From Clostridium senegalense JC122 (lineage in GTDB: Bacteria > Bacillota > Clostridia > Clostridiales > Clostridiaceae): DNA of 39,220 bases. This document shows, piece after piece, positions 18,279-25,327 of this stretch. The position numbers were made by a program, and so were the translations under genes. Every line of letters begins with the position of its first letter. Position 1 is the first letter of the stretch. Location of the stretch: positions 1,374,828-1,414,047 of the forward strand of contig NZ_HE611050.1 of the NCBI RefSeq assembly GCF_000285575.1. Direction: 5' to 3'. A model generated the notes under the pieces. That model ran no database searches and was not told where the DNA came from. It was given only the letters and a program-made list of their open reading frames with translations.

Positions 18279-18494
18279 CATTATTCAGTTTTAGCAACAC
18301 ACCTAAGCAATCAAATCCTTACAGTATTAGCTCCATAACAAGTGGGACAGGTTCATTTGTGGCTATTTTCTTCGCTTAACTGTAGATTCCACAATTACTA
18401 TACTCTCATAACAAGATAAGTAAAGAACCAGTACCCTATTTGGGTTTTGGTAAAATTCTCAAACAAGCAATTGCCCCTAGTGTTGGGTCCATCA

Positions 18495-18711
18495 CAAATG
18501 GGACAGGCACGGTAAATTTATTTTCTTTGCTAACACTTGATGCTCTCCTAATTTTATATTTTTCAACTAATAAATCAAAGCCAGTCCCGAACAACTATGC
18601 TACATAGTAGCTACCTGGGGACTGGCTAACCTTTTTTTATTCATGGTAACCAAGTCCAAAGAGCTGATTTTTATTTTTATATAGATAAACCATTCGTGCC
18701 TGTCCCATTTG
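18495..18711. repeat. B element, complete
   Basis: 217 bp. The outer 17-bp arms are perfectly complementary; the inner arms AGCCAGTCCC and GGGGACTGGCT pair around GCTACATAGTAGC. Confidence 0.9.
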
Positions 18712-18899
18712 TTACGGCTGTGAACCATGAATCTAACTTTGTTTGTTTTATATCCTAAACTCAGATTTTACTCCGTTAAATTCTAAGAAACTGGTAGTAC
18801 AGTTTCAACCAACATTGTCAATTGTCCTTTGTCCATTGTCAATTTTTTAAACTACTTATCTCAACTAACCAATTAATCCCCTAAGTTCTGCCTCCATCA

Positions 18900-18993
18900 C
18901 AAATGGGACAGGCACGGTAAGTTTATTTTTTTCGTCAATACTTGATGCTCTCCTAAATTTATATTACTAACACAATAACTCAAAGCCAGTCCC
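18900..18993. repeat. B left half-element
   Basis: Ends at AGCCAGTCCC, followed by CAACAATTTCAAAGAAA and a GAAAGTG/CACTTTC hairpin. It breaks at the same point as the half at 5472. Confidence 0.8.
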
Positions 18994-19032
18994 CAACAAT
19001 TTCAAAGAAAGTGATTGACACTTTCCTCCTAA

Positions 19033-19104
19033 ATTCTTAATTCCTAATTCTTAATCCTTAATTTTTTTAATTGTCCTTTGTCCATTGTCAAATGTCAATT
19101 CCTA
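19033..19104. repeat. Two phased heptamer arrays
   Basis: 19033-19060 is ATTCTTA, ATTCCTA, ATTCTTA, ATCCTTA in perfect 7-bp phase. 19070-19104 is ATTGTCC, TTTGTCC, ATTGTCA, AATGTCA, ATTCCTA. These match the idea of short tandemly repeated heptanucleotide sequences. Confidence 0.8.
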
Positions 19105-19270
19105 ATTGATTGTCCTTTGCTCATTGTTAATTTACTAAAGTTCAGTTTCCTTCTTAACTCCTCAATTCTTTTAAAAGTAAGTTTTGTGGATTGTTGAAAA
19201 ATTTAAGATTTACTTTTAAACTATACATATAAGTTACATACGTATATTTAATTATAGTTTGGAGGATTTT

Positions 19271-19900
19271 ATGAGTTATGCAAAAGTTATAGTTAAGGGT
19301 TCCCCTATTTCAAAATCTAATTTTAAGTTATTTAATATGAATGGTAGGGCTATTCTCCCTTATAATTCTGGTAAGTACCATGATAGATATGCACTTTATG
19401 AGGAAGAAATTGCATATGAATGTAGAGTTCAAAACCCTGGCATTGTTTTGTCTGAGGCTTTAATTGCAGTTTTAAAAGTTTTTTATAAATCAAAAAAACG
19501 TCATCCTGATACCAACAACATAACTAAAAGCATTTTTGATGGTGTAGAAAAAAGTGGTCTTATAGTGAATGATGCTCAAGTTAGACGATTAATTATAGAA
19601 GAATTTTATGACGAGAAAAATCCTAGATTTGAACTAGAGTTATTTGGTGAAAGTACATATAAGATGAACTATTCAATAGAAGAACTTCATATAAAGGATG
19701 AACCTATAGAATATAATCCTCCTTCTAACTCAAAAACTAAAAGCCCTAATCAACTAAAAAAAGTTACATCTTCAAAGCCTGTCTCCAAAGAAGTTTTATG
19801 TTGTGAGATATGTCAAAGGTCAGTATCTAAGGAAAATGCTATATCTGCAAATAAAGGAAAAACTATTCTTTGTAAAAAATGCTTTAAAAAACTGTTCTAA
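19271..19900 (+). CDS. RusA-like nuclease domain fused to a zinc ribbon
   Basis: The N-terminal 125 residues resemble RusA/YqaN Holliday-junction resolvases: RHPDTNNITKSIFDGV (78-92) matches the PDxDNxxKxxxD motif and VNDAQV (99-104) matches the second acidic motif. The second Asp of the first motif is Asn82 here, which may weaken catalysis; Asp80, Lys86 and Asp101 remain. A Pro/Ser/Lys-rich linker (about 145-172) leads to a C-terminal zinc ribbon with CEIC (178-181) and CKKC (201-204). The ATG at 19271 is chosen because GGAGG lies five bases upstream; an in-frame TTG at 19259 would place the start in the ribosome-binding site. RusA genes are usually phage-borne, but no phage genes are nearby. 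It lies 143 bp before tsaD on the same strand. Confidence 0.72.
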   Translation: MSYAKVIVKGSPISKSNFKLFNMNGRAILPYNSGKYHDRYALYEEEIAYECRVQNPGIVLSEALIAVLKVFYKSKKRHPDTNNITKSIFDGVEKSGLIVNDAQVRRLIIEEFYDEKNPRFELELFGESTYKMNYSIEELHIKDEPIEYNPPSNSKTKSPNQLKKVTSSKPVSKEVLCCEICQRSVSKENAISANKGKTILCKKCFKKLF

Positions 19901-20043
19901 TATTTGATTATAAAGCTTATAAAAGTATATAATCATAATAGAGTTTCTCTTATTAGACACATAAAGAAAAATATTATAATTAAACTTTTTATTTAATTAA
20001 ATGTGTCTTAATTGAATTGTCATAAAAATGAGGTGTTTATGCT

Positions 20044-21066
20044 ATGAAAGAAAATTTTAAGATATTATCTATAGAATCTAGTTGTGATGAAACTTCTGCT
20101 GCAGTTGTTGTAGATGGTAGAGAAGTTTTGTCTAATGTTATAGCATCACAAATTTCTACCCATGAAAAATTTGGTGGTGTTGTTCCTGAGGTTGCTTCTA
20201 GAAAACATATTGAAGCAATTAGTGCCGTTGTTCAAGAAGCTTTAGATGAAGCTAATGTTACTTTAAGTGAAATAGATGCTGTTGGTGTTACTTACGGACC
20301 TGGTCTTGTTGGTGCTTTACTTGTTGGTCTTCAGTATGCCAAATCTTTAGCTTATGCTCTTAATATCCCTTTAATAGGAGTAAATCACATTGAAGGTCAC
20401 ATAAGTGCTAACTTTATTGAATATAAAGAGTTAGAACCTCCATTTGTAACACTAGTTGTTTCAGGTGGCCACACATTTGTAGTACATATGAAAGATTACG
20501 GTGAATTTGAAGTTATGGGTGAAACAAAAGATGATGCTGCCGGTGAAGCTTATGATAAAGTAGCTCGTGCTTTAGGTCTTGGTTACCCTGGTGGTCCTAA
20601 AATTGATAAAATAGCTAAAGAAGGAAATAATAATGCAATAAAATTTCCTAAGGCTAACTTTCATCAGGAGTGCTTAGATTTTTCATTCAGTGGAGTAAAA
20701 TCTTCAGTTTTAAATTATCTAAATAAAGCTGAAATGAAAAATGAAGAAATTAATATACCAGATGTTGCTGCATCTTTCCAAAAGTCAGTAGTTGAAGTCT
20801 TAGTTGAAAATGCTATTAAAGCTTGTAAAATAAAGAATGTTGATAAAATAGCTATAGCTGGAGGCGTTGCTTCTAATAGTTGTTTAAGAGCAACTATGAT
20901 AAGTGAATGCGAAAAGGAAGGAATAAAAGTTCTGTTCCCAAAACCTATATTATGCACAGACAATGCTGCAATGATAGGAAGTGCCGCATATTTTGAATAT
21001 ACTTGTGGAAGAACATCTGATTTAACATTAAATGCAATTCCAAATTTAAAATTAGGACAGAGATAA
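20044..21066 (+). CDS. tsaD: tRNA N6-threonylcarbamoyladenosine transferase TsaD
   Basis: Transfers the threonylcarbamoyl group from TC-AMP to A37 of ANN-decoding tRNAs, with TsaB and TsaE; essential in most bacteria. The 340 residues are normal length. ASKHA-fold motifs are visible: the N-terminal ESSCDET (11-17), metal ligands His115 and His119 in NHIEGH, SGGHT (140-144), [13 protein letters not shown] (163-175), GGVASNS (273-279) and the third ligand Asp306 in CTDNAAM. GAGGTG lies 8 bp before the ATG. An out-of-frame ATG five bases earlier reads ATG-CTA-TGA with only two codons, which could be a minor decoy. TsaB/TsaE are not in the window. Confidence 0.97.
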   Translation: MKENFKILSIESSCDETSAAVVVDGREVLSNVIASQISTHEKFGGVVPEVASRKHIEAISAVVQEALDEANVTLSEIDAVGVTYGPGLVGALLVGLQYAKSLAYALNIPLIGVNHIEGHISANFIEYKELEPPFVTLVVSGGHTFVVHMKDYGEFEVMGETKDDAAGEAYDKVARALGLGYPGGPKIDKIAKEGNNNAIKFPKANFHQECLDFSFSGVKSSVLNYLNKAEMKNEEINIPDVAASFQKSVVEVLVENAIKACKIKNVDKIAIAGGVASNSCLRATMISECEKEGIKVLFPKPILCTDNAAMIGSAAYFEYTCGRTSDLTLNAIPNLKLGQR

Positions 21067-21070
21067 ACAA

Positions 21071-21099
21071 ATAACACCAGTTTAACTGGTGTTATTTTT
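21071..21099 (+). terminator. tsaD terminator
   Basis: AACACCAGT-TTA-ACTGGTGTT followed by ATTTTTGTTTTT, beginning five bases after the stop codon. Confidence 0.88.
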
Positions 21100-21467
21100 G
21101 TTTTTATCCATTTTTAGAAATGTTTAATTCAAGACAAAACTTTTAAACATTCCAAACTTAAAGCTATATGGTTAATTGTGCTAATTTAAATTTATCACTA
21201 TCCTCGTTAAGTGTAAACCTCTCTATCCATATTTTATAAAAACTTTACCATTAAGTAATTTTTTGTAATTTTTTTCATATATATATATGTAGGATTTCAA
21301 TCTAAGCTTTTAATTTATAACTTTATCAACTGATAATTATTAAATTAATAAAGTTCTTTTAAATCAATATTTTCAATGATTTTTACCATTTATTTTTTCT
21401 CAATTGACAACTAAACTTTAATAATATAAGTTAAGAAGTTTTATTTAATATTTAAGGAGGTGTTTTT
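21100..21467 (+). other. AT-rich region holding the promoter of the next gene
   Basis: TTGACA at 21404-21409 and TATAAG at 21425-21430 (15-bp spacing, shorter than ideal) could drive the DUF4230-type gene. TTATCAACTGATAA near 21326 is a palindrome also found inside E copy 3. Otherwise nothing is recognised. Confidence 0.35.
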
Positions 21468-22052
21468 ATCAAGAAAGTTTCTTTTAAATCCAAAATAATA
21501 GGGCTTTTAATAATTGTTATAGTTGTTCTTTTATTTATTTTATCTTTTAAAACGCCTTTAAAATCTCACAGAAAAGATTCTACAGAAACAATATTTCAGC
21601 AACTTGTAAACATTAATGAGCTTGTTACTGTTAAGTACGATTATTCTAATATTATTTCTGTGAAGGATAATCTAAAGTTTAATGATATAGATATCCCCTT
21701 TACTGAGAAGTCTTTTGTTTTAAAATATGATGGATATATAAAAGCTGGAGTTTCTTTAAAAGAAAGTAAACTTAAAATAAATGGTGATAGAGCTACTCTT
21801 TCCATCCCTAATTCAAAGATTTTAGATAATGTAGTAATTGAAGATACAGTTTCTATTTTAAATGAAAAAAATCCACTTTTTAATCCTTTAAAAAGTAATG
21901 AAATCTTTAATGAAATTTGTAAATCTAAAAATGAAAAAGTAAATGAAATTATTGATAAAGGCTTTCTTGATGAAGTAAATATATCTACTGAAAAATTTTT
22001 AAAAGATTTTTTCAAAAATTTAGGATATGATGTATCAATAAAATTTTATTAA
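21468..22052 (+). CDS. DUF4230-type membrane-anchored protein, apparent ATC start
   Basis: The open frame begins just after an in-frame TAA at 21453 and has no ATG, GTG or TTG until 21660. A perfect AAGGAGGTG (about 21454-21462) sits at normal distance before ATC at 21468. Reading from ATC gives 194 residues: a basic start, a hydrophobic helix (about 11-28, IGLLIIVIVVLLFILSF), then ELVTVKYDYSNII, the D-I-PF-E segment and YDGYIKAGVSLKES, which match the DUF4230 pattern. Starting at GTG 21660 would delete the membrane helix and the first conserved strand. So translation either starts at a non-canonical AUC, or the gene lost its ATG by a single change. Function of DUF4230 is unknown; the protein should be membrane-anchored with its domain outside. 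Confidence 0.75.
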   Translation: MKKVSFKSKIIGLLIIVIVVLLFILSFKTPLKSHRKDSTETIFQQLVNINELVTVKYDYSNIISVKDNLKFNDIDIPFTEKSFVLKYDGYIKAGVSLKESKLKINGDRATLSIPNSKILDNVVIEDTVSILNEKNPLFNPLKSNEIFNEICKSKNEKVNEIIDKGFLDEVNISTEKFLKDFFKNLGYDVSIKFY

Positions 22053-22056
22053 CATA

Positions 22057-22098
22057 AAAAAAGTTATGAAAATAGATTCCTATTTTCATAACTTTTCA
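22057..22098. terminator. Bidirectional terminator
   Basis: A 17-bp stem (22059-22075 with 22080-22096, loop ATTC) with A tract before and T-rich sequence after. It serves both the DUF4230-type gene and the convergent TPM-domain gene. Confidence 0.87.
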
Positions 22099-22100
22099 TT

Positions 22101-22934
22101 TTACCAGCTTCCTGAAGAACCTCCACCATTTGAACTTCCTCCACCGAAGCCTCCGAATCCACCACCTGATGAACCGCCTCCGCCACCAAAAGGTCCGAAA
22201 AAGTCATCATCATCATCATCTTTACGATTATTTCTTATAATTGGTCCTGTTCCATAATAGCGTCCTCTTCTTCTACTTAAGAAAAGCAAAGACATTAATC
22301 TTCCTTTATTAAAAAGCGCATCACCTAATATGATAAAAACAATTATACCTATTAAAATAGCTGATTCACCATCAGATTGTGAACTTTTTTTATAATTTTC
22401 TTGTGGAGAATAATCATAGGATAATGTTTGATTATATTCTGTTGCAATATCTTGTGCAAATACTTTATATACATTTAATAATCCTGTTGAGTAATCACCT
22501 TCTTTGAAATAAGGTTTTGCTTCACCTTCCATTACCCTATTACTATAAATATCAGTTATTGCACCTTCTAATCCTCTACCTACTTCTACTCTATATTGTT
22601 TATCTTCTATTGCCATTAGTATTAGTAGTCCATTATCTTTTTCACTTGTTCCTATTCCCCATTGTCTAAAAAGTTTATTTGCATAATCTTCTATTGAATT
22701 TCCTTGTAATGAGTTTATTATTACTATAGTTGATTGTGCTGAAGTTTTATCTTCTAATTCTTTGCCTATAGAAATAATTTCATCCCTTGTTTTTTCATCC
22801 ATTATTCCAACATAATCATTTATATATTTATATTTTGTTGGACTCTCATATTCTATTGAAAATGCACTTAATGGAGCTATGCACACAAATAAAAAAATTA
22901 AAAATGCTGATATCTTTTTAGTTAAATTTTTCAT
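22101..22934 (-). CDS. TPM-domain (YgcG-type) membrane protein
   Basis: Extracytoplasmic membrane protein of the TPM (PF04536) family, often encoded beside LemA; its biochemical role is uncertain, with phosphatase-like and chaperone roles reported for TPM domains in other organisms. It has a signal peptide (1-25), a TPM domain about 35-165 with VGIMDEKTRDEI, STIVIINS, GIGTSEKDNGLLILMA and YRVEVGRGLEG, one hydrophobic helix about 193-208, and a C-terminal Gly/Ser-rich tail (FGGGGGSSGGGFGG and more) preceded by an Asp run. Those features are standard for YgcG proteins. It follows lemA by 12 bp on the minus strand, so the two form an operon. Confidence 0.9.
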   Translation of the reverse strand: MKNLTKKISAFLIFLFVCIAPLSAFSIEYESPTKYKYINDYVGIMDEKTRDEIISIGKELEDKTSAQSTIVIINSLQGNSIEDYANKLFRQWGIGTSEKDNGLLILMAIEDKQYRVEVGRGLEGAITDIYSNRVMEGEAKPYFKEGDYSTGLLNVYKVFAQDIATEYNQTLSYDYSPQENYKKSSQSDGESAILIGIIVFIILGDALFNKGRLMSLLFLSRRRGRYYGTGPIIRNNRKDDDDDDFFGPFGGGGGSSGGGFGGFGGGSSNGGGSSGSW

Positions 22935-22946
22935 ATTAACTTCTCA

Positions 22947-23519
22947 CTACTTATTGAAGTCAACCTTAGGAACCTCTGTTGCTCCTTCGGCTGCTTTGAA
23001 ATATTGTTTTTCTTCAAAACCAAACATTGATGCTACTATGTTGCCTGGGAACCTTTTAATTTTTTTATTATACTGTGAAACTACATTATTATAATCTTCT
23101 CTCTTTATGGCTATTCTGTTTTCTGTACCTTCTAAAGCTACTGTTAAATCTTTAAAGTTTTCATTTGCCTTTAATTCTGGATAATTCTCTACTACGACTA
23201 AAAGTCTTGATAAGGAATTAGAAAGTTCTGAATCTGCAGCTGCTTTCTCTTCCATTGTTCCTGCACCTGCAAGCTTTGATCTAGCATCTGCTATAGATGT
23301 TAATACTTCTTCCTCATGTGTTGTGTATCCTTTAACAGTTGAAACTAAGTTAGGAATTAAATCCGCTCTTCTTTGTAATTGAGCATCTAAATCAGATGCA
23401 ACAGTGTTTACTTGTTCTTCTAAACTTACAAAGTTATTATAGCTTGATACTAGTGGGAAAATTATAATAGCTATAATTACTAGTATTGCTATAACTATAC
23501 TCATCGATTTCTTTTTCAT
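22947..23519 (-). CDS. lemA: LemA family protein
   Basis: Membrane protein with one N-terminal helix (about 7-27) and an extracytoplasmic alpha-helical LemA domain (PF04011). Visible family features are YNNFVSLEEQVN, QLQRRADLIPNLV (about 48-60), TSIADARSKL, LLVVVENYPELKANENF (about 108-124) and the tail KIKRFPGN...FGFEEKQYFKA. The 190-residue length is usual. It is the first gene of the lemA-TPM operon; the function of the pair is not settled. ATG start with GGATGGGAT upstream. Confidence 0.93.
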   Translation of the reverse strand: MKKKSMSIVIAILVIIAIIIFPLVSSYNNFVSLEEQVNTVASDLDAQLQRRADLIPNLVSTVKGYTTHEEEVLTSIADARSKLAGAGTMEEKAAADSELSNSLSRLLVVVENYPELKANENFKDLTVALEGTENRIAIKREDYNNVVSQYNKKIKRFPGNIVASMFGFEEKQYFKAAEGATEVPKVDFNK

Positions 23520-23811
23520 AAAATCCCATCCTTTTTTTATATTTAGATATTATTATATACTTTTTTCAGAATTTGAAAAGTAATATTTACAATTTTCTTG
23601 TAAATATGCAGTGTATAGTTTAATTTGCACTTTTTAATCCTATATATTTTATGCTTATATATATAATTTTAAACATAAATTTAAATTTTTATTTATTCTT
23701 CTTAAATATTTAGTTAAAAGTTGTAATGCTTTGCTAGTTAAAAGTTAAGAGTTAATAGTTGTGGTTATTACTATTCGCTTTGCTTCTAGTAATTCTCAAC
23801 GTATTTTTTAG

Positions 23812-23908
23812 GACTGGCTTTGATTACTTTAGGTTTTATTGATAACATTATGATTTCACTGTAAAAATAACTTATGGAAAATATACTTAGGTACGCCTGT
23901 CCTTCTTG
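23812..23908. repeat. A right half-element
   Basis: Only the second inner arm GGACTGGCTTT and the outer right arm TACGCCTGTCCTTCTTG are present. The left half has been replaced by a D module. It is the only clear right half in the window. Confidence 0.8.
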
Positions 23909-24102
23909 TTACGGCTGTGCACTTTTGAATATAGCTTTTGTTTGTTTTATCTCTAAAACTCAAATTTTACTCCTTCTAATTTAAAAGAAACTGGTAGTCC
24001 AGTTTCAACCAACATTGTCAATTGTCCTTTGTCCTTTGTTAATTTTTCCAAACTCTCTACCTCAACTAACCAATCACTTTTTTCCAAATTCTAACTCCAT
24101 TA

Positions 24103-24200
24103 CAAGAGGGACAGACGCGTAATTGGCTACTTTACTATACTTTAGACTTGATGCTTTTGTTGATTTTAGTTTTTCTCAAATAACACTCAAAGTCAGTCCC
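24103..24200. repeat. A left half joined to a truncated B element
   Basis: Ends AAGTCAGTCCC, a change that makes this arm more like the B inner arm AGCCAGTCCC; a diverged linker leads to the B copy at 24262. Confidence 0.78.
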
Positions 24201-24261
24201 TAATACTACAGTTTTAGCTAGACTTCTTAGCAATCAATATTTCTAAGTATCATCTCCATCA

Positions 24262-24392
24262 CAAATGGGACAGGCACGATAAGTTTATTTTCTTCGCTAA
24301 TATTTGTTACTCTTATAATTTTGTATTCCTTAACAAAAACACCAAAGCCAGTCCCGAACAACTAAGTAGCAAAGCTGCTAATTCGAGACTAG
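24262..24392 (-). terminator. Truncated B element that may end the CoA-binding gene
   Basis: The B outer-left arm and inner arm AGCCAGTCCC are intact, but the element stops at the second inner arm (GAGACTAGCT) and lacks its right half. The inner hairpin, with TAGCA-AAGC-TGCTA inside, begins eight bases after the stop of the minus-strand CoA-binding gene and is the only terminator candidate there. Confidence 0.55.
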
Positions 24393-24399
24393 CTATTTT

Positions 24400-24780
24400 T
24401 TATATGTTATTTAGTTCTACATATGCACAATGATTTAATTCTATGTTTAATCCAAGAGCTCTTGCTTTATCTAATACTTCTTTATCAAATGATCCTGGTT
24501 GAAACCATACGTTTTCTATTCCAGCTTCTTTTATTTGATCTAAAGTACTTAATGATATTTTAGGATTTACTATCATATTAACAACATCTGGTTTTTGCGG
24601 TAAATCACTTATCAGTGGATATACTTCAATTCCATCTATTGCTTTACCTTTAGGATTTATTCCATAAACTGTATACCCTTTTTCACGTAATCTTTTAGGA
24701 ATTTTGTATCCAAATTTACTTTCATCATCAGAGGCACCTACTACAGCCCAAACTTTTAACTGTAACATTTCATCAACCAT
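24400..24780 (-). CDS. CoA-binding (YccU-type) protein
   Basis: Small cytoplasmic Rossmann-fold protein of the CoA_binding_2 (PF13380) group. The 126 residues cover the single domain: WAVVGASDDESKFGYKI (the GAS nucleotide-binding turn, about 12-28), YGINPKGK, YPLISDLPQKPDVVNMIVN and NVWFQPGS. Family members bind CoA in structures, but no reaction has been assigned. ATG start, with GGAGAAA a short distance upstream. Single gene whose 3' end abuts a truncated B repeat. Confidence 0.9.
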   Translation of the reverse strand: MVDEMLQLKVWAVVGASDDESKFGYKIPKRLREKGYTVYGINPKGKAIDGIEVYPLISDLPQKPDVVNMIVNPKISLSTLDQIKEAGIENVWFQPGSFDKEVLDKARALGLNIELNHCAYVELNNI

Positions 24781-25327
24781 TTTAATTTCTCCTTTGTATT
24801 TTTACTTATAGGTTTTCTTAGTTTTAAATAATTTATTCAATTAGATTGTTTACCATATAAATAATTACTTATTTTCCAAAAATAAATGTTACATTATTTG
24901 ACTATATGTTATATACTATTAATATAAATGATACATTATTGTGTTTAAATATAGTTATATAGTGAACAAGCTCAAATCTAAATGTCTTTTATTGTACTTA
25001 AGATGTTTTAATACTTCAATTTACTATAGTTGTGAATTTGGGATGTTTGAAATTTATAATGCATAAAATAAAAGATGACTTTAACATCCTTATAGTAAAA
25101 TAGGATTAAATCAATTTAATAAACTAAAATTTATTTAGAAATTAAGATACTTTGAGCATATGCTCACTGTTTTTTGGGTTCAATTTTAAAAATCAACTTG
25201 GAACCCTATAATTAAATCATGAAATTTACTGAGGACAAATGAAAATTAATTTTATTCATTTTAATACTCAATTTAAACTATAAATTTTTCTGACTATAAA
25301 TTTGTCTAATTCGAAAGGAGTTTTCTT
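24781..25327 (+). other. Divergent intergenic region upstream of fbp
   Basis: 547 bp. It contains E copy 2 (24965-25212) and, within it, a nested hairpin (25020-25099). The first 180 bp carry the CoA-binding gene promoter, not clearly visible. The last 115 bp lead from the TATAAT at the end of E to the fbp ribosome-binding site. Confidence 0.5.
24965..25212 (+). repeat. E element, copy 2, upstream of fbp
   Basis: Begins AACAAGCTCAAATCTAAAT and ends AACTTGGAACCCTATAAT. It has a perfect palindrome GAGCATATGCTC (25154-25165) before CTCACT, a GGGTTC / GAACCC stem (25176-25181 and 25201-25206), and a nested hairpin TTTACTATA / TATAGTAAA enclosing GGATGTT / AACATCC. It ends 115 bp before the fbp start in the same orientation. 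Confidence 0.62.

Larger units (their letters stand above)
17881..19150. repeat. Repeat-filled intergenic block 5 (largest mixture)
   Basis: Holds D-type heptamers and a hairpin, a compensated hairpin GAAAGTG...CACTTTC (about 18042-18061), an A left half, a C-type left arm (18339-18356), a complete B element, a B half and the clearest heptamer arrays in the window (19033-19104). No gene is supported. Confidence 0.83.
23700..24400. repeat. Repeat-filled intergenic block 6
   Basis: A D module (ATTACTA / TAGTAAT) is joined to an A right half (23812-23908), then an ACTGG hairpin and heptamers, an A left half (24103-24200) and a truncated B element. No gene is supported between lemA and the CoA-binding gene. 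Confidence 0.82.

Noticed and set aside
19259-19270. TTG start for the RusA-like gene
   Set aside because: It would put the start codon in the GGAGG site that correctly serves the ATG at 19271.
471-24392. CRISPR array from recurring repeats
   Set aside because: Repeats are long, nested and irregularly spaced with no uniform spacers, and no cas gene is present.
24965-25212. Known riboswitch (c-di-GMP, T-box or similar) upstream of fbp
   Set aside because: None of the conserved core sequences of those classes is visible; the region is better described as the E repeat.
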